Below are positions 7,747 through 17,039 of a stretch of 64,000 nt of DNA, piece after piece. Made by a program: the position numbers and the translations under genes. Below the pieces are notes generated by a model that worked only from the letters and a program-made list of their open reading frames with translations, did not search any database and was not told where the DNA came from. The DNA comes from Tamlana carrageenivorans (GTDB lineage: Bacteria > Bacteroidota > Bacteroidia > Flavobacteriales > Flavobacteriaceae). The stretch is from positions 1,798,001 to 1,862,000 of the forward strand of contig NZ_CP025938.1 in NCBI RefSeq assembly GCF_002893765.1. The letters run 5' to 3'. Numbering within the stretch: the stretch's first letter is position 1; the number at the start of each line of letters is the position of its first letter.

Positions 7747-10700
7747 TTATTTTCTACACAATGGATCGGCTCCAATGGTGCCTACCAAACTGTTTAAATA
7801 GCTTTCAGAACTTACCTCATTGTAATGCTTCTTAACCTCTTCTAAACGCTCCTCTATATGCATTTCAGTAGCGATGTTCTTGTTGTTAGGATTTGTTGTG
7901 AAGGCTTCTAAATAAGCTATTTGATTAGCGTAAAACTGAATGTCCTTTTGTTGTTTTAATTTCAGTCTTTCTTTATACCAATCGCTATTTAAAACATAGT
8001 CTCTATCAAATAATTTTCTTAATTCAGGGTCGTCCATGCTTTTGCCTTCGAAATTTCCGTAAGCCATCATATGAAGTAGTACTTTTAATGGTGGAATAGC
8101 AGCATCAATACTTCCGTCTTCAAAATATCTTAAAGCTACTTTTTCTTGAGCTTCAACAATATTTTTAATACCGTCTACATAATCCTCCATGCCTTGTAAT
8201 TCTGGTTTTAACATTTTTTCATTAAAAACAGCAGTAGGCTCATCGAATAGTCTATTTAAGCATAGGTGCGAAAATTGTTTTGTAATTCTATACCCTAAAC
8301 GGCTTGCAGGAATCGTTTCACCGTTGTATTCAAAATCATCGATTTTTTCTAAACATCCTGTTTCAATTAATTTTTTAGGATCACGGTCAGATGGTTCCAA
8401 TCGTGCCCAAATTTCAGGAATAAGTAAACTAATATCATGGTCTACTTGATTGTTTCCACCAACGTAACCTGCAGCAGTACTAAAGGCATCAGATTCGGTT
8501 AAAATATGCGATAGTAAGGCATTGTTTAAATCTGTTGTTGGTGTTAACATATTAAACGGCCCCTTTGTTAAAGCGCCTTCAGATCCTGCACCCGTAGTTG
8601 AAGGCGATTTACCTGTTAAGCTACAAATAAAGTCCATAAATAATTCTGGAGTTTCTTGGTAATGAATTGGGTTGTACACCGCTAACGCGCGTATTCCAGC
8701 CTTTTTATCAGCAGGGTTGTTTCGTCTACCAGGTAAAACAGCGTTTACTACATTAATAACCGGGTCTTCAGATTTTATTTTTCTAACTAAACGCACGCCA
8801 ATTTCAGCTAAATAAGTCGCTTCTGTTTCGCTCACGTTTACATTAGGCTCTAAATATCTTGGGTTTTTCGTAGGTTCACCGTTTACAATTCTCGTGTGTG
8901 ATGGTAATACGAAATACGCTTCGTCTTTAGGACTGTTTACAATTTCAGTAATGAAATCTTTTACCGGCTGTGTGTATTTATCAAAATGGATGGTGTCATT
9001 ATAAATATCGATAGCATCTTGTTTTGTTAATAATTCATAATTGGTTAAAAAACGACCATCACTAACAATGTCTAGCTCTGCATTTTTATCATATCCTCTA
9101 ACAACGGCTTCATCAGGACGTTGGAAAAGGTGTGCCTCACAGTTTGTAACCACTTTTAAACTCTTGTTTGTAAACTCAGGGTTTAGGTTATTAATCTGCT
9201 CTCTTGGTAAGGTGATTGATGCCGTGATGTCATCTTCAGTTTGAATTTTTTCACAAGGAGAAAAGTCAGATCTTAATTTGTTAAGCATCCAGTTTCCTTT
9301 TTGATTAAATCCTATACGCACATAACTACCAACTACAGGGGTGTTATTGTGTAATAGTCCAGTACCGTTTTCACCGTTAATAATTTCAACCGACATATAG
9401 TCTTTCCAGTTTAAAACCCCACGTGCTTGTCTGTATAATCGTTTTACAAACAATACCAACGATCTAATATGAACTGGAATTTCTTCCAACATTTGGTTGT
9501 ATTCATCCGAATTTTCATCCGAAGGTGTTAAAAGTTTCACAGCAGAGCTCAAAGTTCTTTCCTCACTTAAAAAAGATCTAGACTTCGGTCTGTTAGGGTC
9601 TTTTACCTTCCAACGTGTGGTGTAATCAAACTCAATGATTTCGTCTGCCTTTTTGAAATCTTCTTCAATATCTTGAATATTAAAAGTGCTATAGGTAATG
9701 GCATTTTGCATGGATTTTGAAATCTCCGATTTTCCACCACCAGAAACCGTACAAGGTTTATGGCAGAATATACCTTCTGCAAAAGTGTCTACTATACGCC
9801 ATAAATCTACCGATGGATGTTTTTCTAATCTAAATTTATTTCCAGTTGGATGCACATAAGTTTTACGCGGCGAAAGGATTAGTTTTTGTTCTTTACCGTT
9901 ATGCTCCCAAGTAATGCTATTGGTGTTTGTGTTTACATAAGCATGTTCTGGAATGTAAATAATATTCGGATATTTTTTATCAATGGCATAATTTTCTGGT
10001 TGTACCTCGATGCGGTCGCCTAATAAGGTTTTAACATCTTCAAAACTATGTTTATTATGATGGAATTCGGTATAATCTTTACCATCTAAAGTACTTCCCA
10101 TAACACGTCTAGCAAAGGCAATAGCGCCACCAGCATGCTCCTCTTCAACCAAACCATATAAGTTTGCCGAGTAGCTTATTTGTGTTTTAATTTCTTTTTT
10201 AGAATAACCGTAGTAGTTATCTGCGATGATGGTTACTACCACACCTCGATCGTCTCTACAGGTAATTTTGAAGGCGCCACCATCGTTGTAAAGTTCATCT
10301 TCATTTTTCCAGCACATACCGTCATTTTTTTGACGTTCTGTAGCCTCATCAAAATGAGGAAGTCCTAAATCTTTCTTTTTAAGTTTTAACAACTGTGGTG
10401 CTAAAATAATACAGCCAGTATGACCTGTCCAATGTTCAGGGTCTAAAGCAGCATCATTTAAAGCTAAGTGCGGATCACCAGCATTACCAAAAATAGACTC
10501 CACAAAATCTAAATTACTCACAAGGCTTCCTGGAGCAAAGAAACGCACTTCTAAAGATTTTTCTGAAATCACACCTTTAACCTCTGGGCAAACCACCGGT
10601 CTGAGCATCATAGATACTAAAGTTTTGGCTTGCTCATCTTCAGGCTGACTAGACGTAAAAGGTAAGTTTTTTAACTCGTCTGAAGGGTTAAATGCAGCAT

Positions 10701-11202
10701 GTAAAAAGTGTGCAAAAACTTCTCTTGGAACTTCTTTTTTATCTAAAGGCACCGGAAGTGGGCCTTCCACAATATGAAATGTTCCTTTTGTTGTTCTTTT
10801 ATCGTGTAAAGGGTTGTTTAAAATTCCTTGTTTTATCCTTTTTGAAGTAACCATGTTACTTTCAAATGAATCGCCATCCGGTGGTAAACTCACTTCTCTA
10901 GCTTGACCTTTTCTAGATAAAATAAGGGTGTTGTTAGGTAAGGTATAGGATTTACCAGTTTTTGTATCTTTTAAATAGTCGTTTAAAAAATTTTGAATAC
11001 GAGAATCTGCAGGTGAATGATGTGTTGCTAAAAGTCTAGACTTAGCTTGTACATTCTTTATGATTCCACTTGTTAATTCTTCAAATTTCGGATTGCAAAA
11101 TTTGACTGCACTATCCGGTTTGTCTTTAAAAGTTGGCAACCATAAGGAAGCTAACTGTAAGTTTGTAAATTGGATAATGTCTTTTCTTGATTCTTCTTGC
11201 AT
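7747..11202 (-). CDS. 1151-residue protein; candidate PPi-type phosphoenolpyruvate carboxykinase
   Basis: A very long soluble protein with no signal peptide or membrane segment. A Gly-rich loop CTVSGGGKSEISKS occurs near residue 487, and there are many conserved-looking catalytic-type patches (HTGCIILAPQL, EEEHAGGAIAFARR, FDRDYVLNSDWY). Length, the GGGKSEISKS loop and the overall look fit the PPi-dependent PEP carboxykinases described from Entamoeba and Propionibacterium (about 1150 residues), which interconvert oxaloacetate plus PPi and PEP plus phosphate plus CO2. That assignment is from memory of the family and is not proven by a motif I can verify here. Monocistronic, with a strong terminator downstream; a start at MQEESRKDIIQF is reasonable. 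Confidence 0.5.
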   Translation of the reverse strand: MQEESRKDIIQFTNLQLASLWLPTFKDKPDSAVKFCNPKFEELTSGIIKNVQAKSRLLATHHSPADSRIQNFLNDYLKDTKTGKSYTLPNNTLILSRKGQAREVSLPPDGDSFESNMVTSKRIKQGILNNPLHDKRTTKGTFHIVEGPLPVPLDKKEVPREVFAHFLHAAFNPSDELKNLPFTSSQPEDEQAKTLVSMMLRPVVCPEVKGVISEKSLEVRFFAPGSLVSNLDFVESIFGNAGDPHLALNDAALDPEHWTGHTGCIILAPQLLKLKKKDLGLPHFDEATERQKNDGMCWKNEDELYNDGGAFKITCRDDRGVVVTIIADNYYGYSKKEIKTQISYSANLYGLVEEEHAGGAIAFARRVMGSTLDGKDYTEFHHNKHSFEDVKTLLGDRIEVQPENYAIDKKYPNIIYIPEHAYVNTNTNSITWEHNGKEQKLILSPRKTYVHPTGNKFRLEKHPSVDLWRIVDTFAEGIFCHKPCTVSGGGKSEISKSMQNAITYSTFNIQDIEEDFKKADEIIEFDYTTRWKVKDPNRPKSRSFLSEERTLSSAVKLLTPSDENSDEYNQMLEEIPVHIRSLVLFVKRLYRQARGVLNWKDYMSVEIINGENGTGLLHNNTPVVGSYVRIGFNQKGNWMLNKLRSDFSPCEKIQTEDDITASITLPREQINNLNPEFTNKSLKVVTNCEAHLFQRPDEAVVRGYDKNAELDIVSDGRFLTNYELLTKQDAIDIYNDTIHFDKYTQPVKDFITEIVNSPKDEAYFVLPSHTRIVNGEPTKNPRYLEPNVNVSETEATYLAEIGVRLVRKIKSEDPVINVVNAVLPGRRNNPADKKAGIRALAVYNPIHYQETPELFMDFICSLTGKSPSTTGAGSEGALTKGPFNMLTPTTDLNNALLSHILTESDAFSTAAGYVGGNNQVDHDISLLIPEIWARLEPSDRDPKKLIETGCLEKIDDFEYNGETIPASRLGYRITKQFSHLCLNRLFDEPTAVFNEKMLKPELQGMEDYVDGIKNIVEAQEKVALRYFEDGSIDAAIPPLKVLLHMMAYGNFEGKSMDDPELRKLFDRDYVLNSDWYKERLKLKQQKDIQFYANQIAYLEAFTTNPNNKNIATEMHIEERLEEVKKHYNEVSSESYLNSLVGTIGADPLCRK

Positions 11203-11393
11203 GATGTCTAAAAGTTACTTTGTGTATAATATTCTCTTATTCCCTAACAAAGTTAGGAGGTAATAGGTTTATAAAACCTGTCAAAAGTCAGTATTCTAAA
11301 TAATTTTCTTTAAATATTTCATCGAAAACGTTTGAGTTTAAAATTAATTTAAGTAGACGTAATTTATAAGTAAGAAGTTCGCAGTAGTAGTGT

Positions 11394-12572
11394 TTATTTA
11401 AAAGCATTTAAGCCTGTAATATCAAATCCAGTAATTAATAAATGTATGTCGTGAGTACCTTCATAGGTAATCACACTTTCCAAATTCATGGCGTGTCTCA
11501 TAATAGAATATTCACCAGTGATGCCCATACCACCTAAAATTTGTCGTGCCTCTCTAGCGATATTGATCGCCATATCCACATTGTTTCTTTTGGCCATAGA
11601 TATTTGAGCCGATGTGGCTTTTCCTTCATTTTTTAAAACGCCTAATCGCCAAGTTAGCAGTTGGGCCTTAGTAATTTCTGTTATCATTTCGGCAAGTTTT
11701 TTTTGTTGTAACTGAAACTGTCCTATAGGTTTGCCAAACTGTGTACGCTCTTTGCTGTATCTTAAAGCGGTGTCGTAGCAATCCATGGCCGCACCAATAG
11801 CACCCCAAGCGATGCCATATCTGGCCGAGTCTAAACAACCTAGCGGAGCACCTAAGCCCGATTTATTGGGTAATATATTTTCTTTAGGAACTTTTACGTT
11901 GTCGAATATCAATTCGCCTGTAGCCGAGGCTCGTAATGACCATTTATTGTGTGTTTCGGGCGTTGTAAAACCTGCCATGCCTCGTTCTACAATAAGGCCA
12001 TGAACACGGTCTGTCTCATCTTTTGCCCAGACTATGGCAATTTGGGCAAAAGGCGCATTGCTAATCCACATTTTGGCTCCGTTTAGCAAATAGTGATCGC
12101 CTTGATCTTTAAAATTAGTGATTATGCCACTGGGGTTACTGCCGTGATCTGGTTCTGTTAATCCGAAACAGCCCATCCATTCACCACTTGCTAGTTTGGG
12201 TAAGTATTTTTTACGCTGATTTTCATTGCCATATTTCCAAATGGGATACATCACCAATGAAGATTGTACCGAAGCGGTACTTCTAATTCCCGAATCACCC
12301 CGCTCAATTTCTTGCATGATAAGTCCGTAAGAAATTTGATCCAATCCAGCACCGCCATATTCCAGCGGAATGTAGGGGCCAAACGCACCAATGTCAGATA
12401 AGCCTTTTATAAGTTGTTTTGGGAATTCAGCCTTTTGAGCGTAATCTTCAATAATAGGTGATATTTCGCGTTTTACCCATTTTCGGGCAGCCTCGCGAAC
12501 CAATTTATGTTCATCTGTAAGGAGCTCGTCAAGCTGGTAATAATCTGGAGCTTGAAATAAGTCTGGACGCAT
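11394..12572 (-). CDS. gcdH: Acyl-CoA dehydrogenase, glutaryl-CoA dehydrogenase type
   Basis: 392 residues, the usual size. The N-terminal helical domain has LTDEHKLVREAARKWVKREI. The FAD/substrate region has GCFGLTEPDHGSNPSG and KMWISNAPFAQIAIVWAK. The C-terminal domain has KERTQFGKPIGQFQLQQKKLA, ARQILGGMGI and YEGTHDIHLLITG, where the Glu of YEGTHDIH (about residue 370) matches the catalytic base of glutaryl-CoA dehydrogenases. The expected reaction is FAD-dependent oxidation and decarboxylation of glutaryl-CoA to crotonyl-CoA in lysine/tryptophan breakdown. It is monocistronic here, with no other pathway gene nearby. Confidence 0.85.
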   Translation of the reverse strand: MRPDLFQAPDYYQLDELLTDEHKLVREAARKWVKREISPIIEDYAQKAEFPKQLIKGLSDIGAFGPYIPLEYGGAGLDQISYGLIMQEIERGDSGIRSTASVQSSLVMYPIWKYGNENQRKKYLPKLASGEWMGCFGLTEPDHGSNPSGIITNFKDQGDHYLLNGAKMWISNAPFAQIAIVWAKDETDRVHGLIVERGMAGFTTPETHNKWSLRASATGELIFDNVKVPKENILPNKSGLGAPLGCLDSARYGIAWGAIGAAMDCYDTALRYSKERTQFGKPIGQFQLQQKKLAEMITEITKAQLLTWRLGVLKNEGKATSAQISMAKRNNVDMAINIAREARQILGGMGITGEYSIMRHAMNLESVITYEGTHDIHLLITGFDITGLNAFK

Positions 12573-12679
12573 AAAGATGAATTTAATTTGAGATTCGCTT
12601 TAAAATTGTAGAAAAAGCGGCTTGTTTTTGCTTTTTCTGTACATTTTCCTCTCAAATTTAATCAATCTTATCTATTATT

Positions 12680-13396
12680 TTACATTTTTAAATAGAAATC
12701 TTTTGTTAAGTTTATGTAATCTTCAGTGTAGTCATGTCGCTGATTTTCAATGATAAGCGTTTCGTTTTTTATGTCGCTTTCGCGGAAGGAAAACTCTAAA
12801 AGGCAACGTTTAACCTCCGAAGTGGGGCTCCCTTTTACATGAAGACTTCGGTTAAGGAAAAGGTTGACTTCTGAAGCTAATGCGATAAATCGGGCTTCTT
12901 CTTTATAAGGAATAACAACCGTAAATACCCCTGTATCTGATAATAATTTTGAAACGCTCTGTACTAAGTGATCAAAAGGCAGAGCCTCTTGAAAACGGGC
13001 TAAATCGCGAGATATATTATTGGTTTTGTAATCTTCACTATAAAATGGCGGGTTGCAAACAATGAGGTCGTATTGGTCCTCAATTTCATCTACAAACTCT
13101 TCTAAAGAAGCATGGTAGCAAAATAAGCGATCACCCCAATGGGATTGTTCAAAATTGTCTACACATTGCTCATAGGTCTTATCGTCAATCTCTAAGGCGT
13201 CAATAATTTCGGCGGCAGACCTTTGCGCTAACATTAAAGCTAAAACACCTGTTCCAGAGCCAATATCTAAAATGGAAAAGGGATGTTTTTCTAATGACGC
13301 CCATGCGCCCAAAAGCACGGCATCGGTGCCAATTTTCATGGCGCATTGATCTTGCTGTACTTTAAACTGTTTAAATAAAAAAGGCTTTTTAGACAT
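12680..13396 (-). CDS. tRNA1(Val) (adenine37-N6)-methyltransferase family (TrmN6/YfiC-like)
   Basis: A class I SAM methyltransferase. Motif I is ILDIGSGTGVLALMLA and the N6-adenine catalytic motif is NPPFY (in DLIVCNPPFYSEDY). The opening FKQFKVQQDQCAMKIGTDAVLLGAW is the standard start of TrmN6/YfiC proteins, with K-GTDA-LLG. I start at MSKKPFLFKQF (13396) because the longer in-frame ORF to 13492 adds 32 residues absent from the family and running into A/T-rich spacer. The product should methylate A37 of tRNA-Val. Confidence 0.83.
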   Translation of the reverse strand: MSKKPFLFKQFKVQQDQCAMKIGTDAVLLGAWASLEKHPFSILDIGSGTGVLALMLAQRSAAEIIDALEIDDKTYEQCVDNFEQSHWGDRLFCYHASLEEFVDEIEDQYDLIVCNPPFYSEDYKTNNISRDLARFQEALPFDHLVQSVSKLLSDTGVFTVVIPYKEEARFIALASEVNLFLNRSLHVKGSPTSEVKRCLLEFSFRESDIKNETLIIENQRHDYTEDYINLTKDFYLKM

Positions 13397-13742
13397 GCTT
13401 TGTAATTCTTTGGTAAAACTAAGGAATAATGATAATCTAATGGTATGTAATTTTTTAAAACTATAAAAATTTAGTGGTTTATAGTAACCCAACTAAGGCG
13501 GGGTAATGATGCCCTTTAAGAATATAACTTTTTTTTATAATGAAGTCGTTTTTAAAGCGTTATGTTCTTGATTTTGTGGGTTTTGTATTATTACACCTGT
13601 TAAAATGTATTAAAATTTGCTAAACTGTGTTAAATATAATTTAACAAGACTTAGCATATCTATTTTTGTACTATCAACTTAATTCTCTCTCTCTCTTTCT
13701 CTTAAAGAATAGTTGGTGACTAGTACTTAAAAGAAGATTGCT
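13397..13742. other. Intergenic region upstream of the DUF2383 gene
   Basis: A 346-bp stretch with no gene. It carries several TTAA/TTAAAAT repeats (13596-13646), a CT-rich tract (13683-13702) and one promoter-like element, TATTTTTG at 13661-13668. Nothing else is seen. Confidence 0.5.
13661..13668 (+). promoter_or_regulatory. Possible -7 element for the DUF2383 gene
   Basis: TATTTTTG fits TAnnTTTG. It would give a leader of about 70 bases containing the CT-rich tract before ATG 13743. No clear -33 TTTG is visible. Confidence 0.35.
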
Positions 13743-14198
13743 ATGAAAAAAAATGAAAAATATATTAACAGCTTAAACAGCCTTTTAATTATGAATGCTG
13801 AAGTTGAAAAAATTTATATGGAACTTGTTGATAAGGTATCGGATGAGGATTTAAAAAAATTTTTTAGCGACAAGGCGATGCAAAGGCATGAGTTTACTAA
13901 GGATTTAAAATCCAAAATAATTAGTCTGGGTGGTTCTTATGATAATAAGGGGCGTATGCACAGCGAATTATATAAGTTTTGGATGAATATTAGAAACTTT
14001 GTAATGTTTAACAAAAGCGAAGAAAGCTTAATGAGCGAAGTTCGGGATATGCAAGGTTTAACTATTAACCGATATAACGAGTTATTACGCATGTTAGGTT
14101 TACCTCTTTCTATTTGTAAGCTATTAATTAAGCAGCGCGATAGGATTCAAGATGCTAAAGATAGTATTGAAAGACACGATCTCATTGCTTATGCATAA
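13743..14198 (+). CDS. PA2169-type four-helix-bundle protein (DUF2383)
   Basis: 151 residues, all predicted helical and very charged. It matches the DUF2383 pattern: an N-terminal helix INSLNSLLIMNAEVEKIYMEL, then FFSDKAMQRHEFTKDLKSKI, a glycine turn (LGGSYDNKGRMHSELYKFWM) and a last helix LIKQRDRIQDAKDSIE. The Glu/His pairs (E near residue 21; RHEF) resemble a ferritin-like bundle, but a metal site is not proven. The function of the family is unknown; members often occur in stress regulons. A diverged, broken paralogue lies at 17040-17489, and both genes end in the same kind of long-stem terminator. Confidence 0.75.
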   Translation: MKKNEKYINSLNSLLIMNAEVEKIYMELVDKVSDEDLKKFFSDKAMQRHEFTKDLKSKIISLGGSYDNKGRMHSELYKFWMNIRNFVMFNKSEESLMSEVRDMQGLTINRYNELLRMLGLPLSICKLLIKQRDRIQDAKDSIERHDLIAYA

Positions 14199-14245
14199 AC
14201 GCTAAGTGAATGGTACAGTCAAGCAGAGTTTAAAACTATAAATTA

Positions 14246-14320
14246 GGGCTGTTTTAAAAGTTAAATGATGTTTTCCTGGTTAGCAGGTAGATGTAAGTAA
14301 GACTTTTAAAATAGCTTTTT
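14246..14320. terminator. Long-stem terminator after the DUF2383 gene
   Basis: GGCTGTTTTAAAAGT (14247-14261) pairs with ACTTTTAAAATAGC (14302-14315), with one position as a G-U wobble, and is followed by eight T. It lies between convergent DUF2383 and rimM genes. The same AAAAGT-type arms occur at 17.5, 51.1 and 57.7 kb. Confidence 0.7.
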
Positions 14321-14359
14321 TTTCGAAATAACTCGTTAATAAGTTTAATTAAACTTAGG

Positions 14360-14887
14360 TTATTCTAAATATAAGTCAATAAGGCCATCTGGGGTTTCAA
14401 CTATAATGGTTTTATTATTGCGGTCAACTTTTACAATAAATTCATCGTTCATAGGAATTAGAATTTCTAAACCGTCGCGATCAATTTCAAAAAGGGCTTG
14501 GGCTGTCGAGTCGTTAATAGCTTTAATAGTACCTACTTTTCCAAAGTTTACATCTTCAATGGTAAATCCAATGACTTCGTGGAAATAGAATTTGTTGCCC
14601 TCTAATTTAGGAAGTAAATTTAAAGGTAGGTATAAGTCAGTTTTCATAATCGCATCAGCATCGGCTTCTGTATCAACTTCTTCGAATTTAATTCTTAGGA
14701 GTTCCGATTTGTGCAATTGTGAGCTTTCAATAAAAAAAGGGATGAGGTTATTTCTTAAATCTAAAAAAATAGCATCTAAATTTTCGTAAACTTCAGGTTC
14801 GTCGGTGTCTAATTTTGCTAATACTTCCCCTTTAAAACTGTACTTCTTTACAATTTTACCTAAATAGAAACAATCTTCTTTTTTCAT
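14360..14887 (-). CDS. rimM: Ribosome maturation factor RimM
   Basis: About 175 residues. The N-terminal beta-barrel starts FYLGKIVKKYSFKGEVLAKLDTD, where the family has G-I---G-KGEV. The C-terminal PRC-barrel has KFYFHEVIGFTI, GKVGTIKAINDSTAQALFEI and LIPMNDEFI. RimM binds S19 and assists 16S 3'-domain folding. It lies downstream of rpsP on the same strand, the classical pairing, although a terminator-like hairpin and 290 bp separate them. I prefer the start MKKEDCF (14887) over the in-frame Met 7 codons earlier. Confidence 0.92.
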   Translation of the reverse strand: MKKEDCFYLGKIVKKYSFKGEVLAKLDTDEPEVYENLDAIFLDLRNNLIPFFIESSQLHKSELLRIKFEEVDTEADADAIMKTDLYLPLNLLPKLEGNKFYFHEVIGFTIEDVNFGKVGTIKAINDSTAQALFEIDRDGLEILIPMNDEFIVKVDRNNKTIIVETPDGLIDLYLE

Positions 14888-14908
14888 TTTAAGTGCTCTT
14901 TTTTTCAT

Positions 14909-15093
14909 TTCCGCAAAAGCGGAAATCTCTTCAAAAATAATTCTAGAGTATAATAGATTCCCGCCTTCGCGGATATCTATTTACTTGTGTATTCTGTAGC
15001 TGTGTTTTAATTATGAGATTCCGATTTGCATTCGGAGCATCTTAAAAATTAAACAAAGTCTAATAATATTGAGATTCCCGCCTTTGCGGGAAT
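14909..15093. repeat. Hairpin repeats between rimM and rpsP
   Basis: Three small inverted repeats built on the same CCGC/GCGG core: around 14910-14925 (TCCGC/GCGGA), around 14959-14976 (TTCCCGCC and GCGGATA) and 15074-15093 (ATTCCCGC/GCGGGAAT). This is the look of REP-like intergenic clusters. They may reduce rimM expression relative to rpsP. Confidence 0.55.
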
Positions 15094-15125
15094 GTTAATA
15101 ATAACTTTTAGAGTTATTATTAAAC

Positions 15126-15156
15126 AAAAAACTCCGATATTTCTACCGGAGTTTAA
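15126..15156 (-). terminator. Terminator or attenuator downstream of rpsP
   Basis: On the rpsP transcript the stem AACTCCG/CGGAGTT (15147-15153 with 15130-15136) is followed by a run of T. It would stop most transcripts before rimM. Confidence 0.7.
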
Positions 15157-15177
15157 AAGTATAAAAAAATAATATTT

Positions 15178-15684
15178 TTATTCTTCTTCGTTTGATGCTT
15201 CAGCAGCAGGAGCTTCTTCAGCAGCCTCTTCTACTACAGGAGCAGCGGCAGCAATTCTTGCTTCGTTAACAGCTTTCTCAGCAGCTAATGCTTCAGCTTT
15301 TGCTTTAGCTTGTGCTTCAGATAAACCTTCAACTTTAGCTTGAACTTTACCAGCTTTTTCTTCTAACCAAGCTGTGAATTTAGCCTCAGCTTGCTCTTCA
15401 GTTAAAGCGCCTTTTCTAACCCCACCAACAAGGTGGTTTTTTAATAAAGCACCTTTTTCTGACAAAAGGTTTTTAGCTGTATCGGTTGGTTGTGCACCAT
15501 TTTGTAGCCATTTTACAGCACCGTCAACGTTTAAATCAACTGTTGCAGGGTTTGTGTTTGGATTGTAGATACCTAATTTCTCTAAGTATTTACCATCTCT
15601 TTTCGCGCGAGCATCTGCTGCTACGATCCAGTAAAAAGGTTTTCCTTTTTTACCGTGTCTTTGTAATCTAATTTTTACAGGCAT
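15178..15684 (-). CDS. rpsP: 30S ribosomal protein S16 with C-terminal extension
   Basis: 168 residues, about twice the length of the E. coli protein. The first 80 residues are the S16 core: [40 protein letters not shown] and [13 protein letters not shown]. The remainder is an Ala/Glu-rich tail ([16 protein letters not shown], ending EASNEEE) of the kind seen in Bacteroidota S16. First gene of the rpsP-rimM unit. S16 is an early 30S assembly protein. Confidence 0.96.
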   Translation of the reverse strand: MPVKIRLQRHGKKGKPFYWIVAADARAKRDGKYLEKLGIYNPNTNPATVDLNVDGAVKWLQNGAQPTDTAKNLLSEKGALLKNHLVGGVRKGALTEEQAEAKFTAWLEEKAGKVQAKVEGLSEAQAKAKAEALAAEKAVNEARIAAAAPVVEEAAEEAPAAEASNEEE

Positions 15685-15779
15685 AATAATTAATTATTTG
15701 AGGTTCTCGACCTCGATTATTAATGAGGGCGCAAAGATACTATATTTTTTTAATTTTCAGCGGTTTGTTGTTGCCTAAA

Positions 15780-16844
15780 TTAAAAAAGTAAACATACCGG
15801 CGTTGGTGTTTTATGGTCCTGTAAGAAACTGAGTTCTCCTGTGTTAGGGTCAATTTTAAAAACTACCAAGTTGTTGCTTCTGCGATTGGCTACGATTAGG
15901 AATTTACCTGTTGGATCTATAGCAAAGTTTCGTGGCCAATCGCCATGAACTGATGCGTTCTGTATTTTTTCAAGAGTACCTTTTTTAGGATGACGCTTAA
16001 AAACCGCTATGGTATTTTCGCCGCGATTGGAAGCATATAAAAATTGCTCATCTTTAGATAAATGGATGTCGGCCGAAGCATTTTCTCCTTTAAAATCTTC
16101 TGATAAAGTTGAATCGAAATCAATTTCTTTAAATTTATTGTTCGATCTTTTTATCGACGTAACGCTGCTTTCTATTTCGTTAATCACATAAATAAACTCA
16201 CCATCTTGGGTCGTGGTAAAATGTCTAGGACCTGGATTGCCTTTAACCTTCACAATAGCATCAGTGTCTAGTTTGTACTCGCCTTTTTTTAATTCGTATT
16301 GAAAAACAGAATTGGTACCTAAATCGGCGACAAACAAGTCGTCATTAACAAAATGTGCAGAATGTGCGTGTGATTTTGTTTTTTCTGAATTATGATCGAA
16401 AACCTGAGAAGCATCACTTAAAGTGCCGTCCTCATTTATTGGGAAAACAGCAAGGGTGCCTCCTCTGTAATTTGAAACGGCGGCCTTAGTTCCTGCTTTG
16501 TTTAAAGCAATATGGCAAGGCAGTTCGCCATGACTACGCATTCTGGTAAGCATGGTTAGCGAACCATCGTCGTTAACGACATATGATGAAACAAATCCGC
16601 TATTAGTGGCATTGGTCGAGTATAAATATTTTCTGTTTGGGCTGTATTCTAAAAATGAAGGGTTGTCAATTTTTATAGCTAAAGTTTGCTTGCTTAACGT
16701 GCCTGTTTCGGTGTTAAATTGAAGTTGATAAATACCCTCGGCATCTTCGTTGGTGTAAGTACCCACGTAAAGCGGGATGTTTTGAGCGTGCATTTTTGTT
16801 GTAAAAACGGCTAAAACCAATAATATAAGGTGTCTGTACTGCAT
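15780..16844 (-). CDS. Lactonase-family seven-bladed beta-propeller protein, exported
   Basis: 354 residues with a signal peptide (hydrophobic stretch after MQYRH, cleavage likely near MHAQ). The mature part starts IPLYVGTYTNEDAEGIYQLQF and repeats propeller blades: PSFLEYSPNRKYLYSTN, PCHIALNKAGTKAAVSNYRGG, PRHFTTTQDGEFIYVINE, HLSKDEQFLYASNRGENTI, PRNFAIDPTGKFLIVANR. These match the YbhE-type 6-phosphogluconolactonase family (PF10282). Because it is exported, a cytoplasmic pentose-phosphate role is unlikely; a periplasmic lactone or muconate-type substrate is possible. It is monocistronic. Confidence 0.85.
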   Translation of the reverse strand: MQYRHLILLVLAVFTTKMHAQNIPLYVGTYTNEDAEGIYQLQFNTETGTLSKQTLAIKIDNPSFLEYSPNRKYLYSTNATNSGFVSSYVVNDDGSLTMLTRMRSHGELPCHIALNKAGTKAAVSNYRGGTLAVFPINEDGTLSDASQVFDHNSEKTKSHAHSAHFVNDDLFVADLGTNSVFQYELKKGEYKLDTDAIVKVKGNPGPRHFTTTQDGEFIYVINEIESSVTSIKRSNNKFKEIDFDSTLSEDFKGENASADIHLSKDEQFLYASNRGENTIAVFKRHPKKGTLEKIQNASVHGDWPRNFAIDPTGKFLIVANRRSNNLVVFKIDPNTGELSFLQDHKTPTPVCLLF

Positions 16845-17039
16845 GTGTTAAATTTTAATGGTCTAAATTATGATAATTTATCTTAATGCTAAAGGCTATT
16901 TTGTTAAGGGCTCTTAAATCTTTGGTAAAGTCTGTTAAATCCTTGTGTTTGCTGAGGTTTTAAGTTATGTTGAAAGAGGTGATGTGAAACAATCAACATC
17001 CTAAAAGAAGTTATTGGAATTTAAAATGTAAGCGTTATT

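Noticed and set aside
13397..13492. 32-residue N-terminal extension of the tRNA methyltransferase
   Set aside because: Not part of the TrmN6/YfiC family; the standard opening FKQFKVQQDQCAMKIGTDA follows the Met at 13396.
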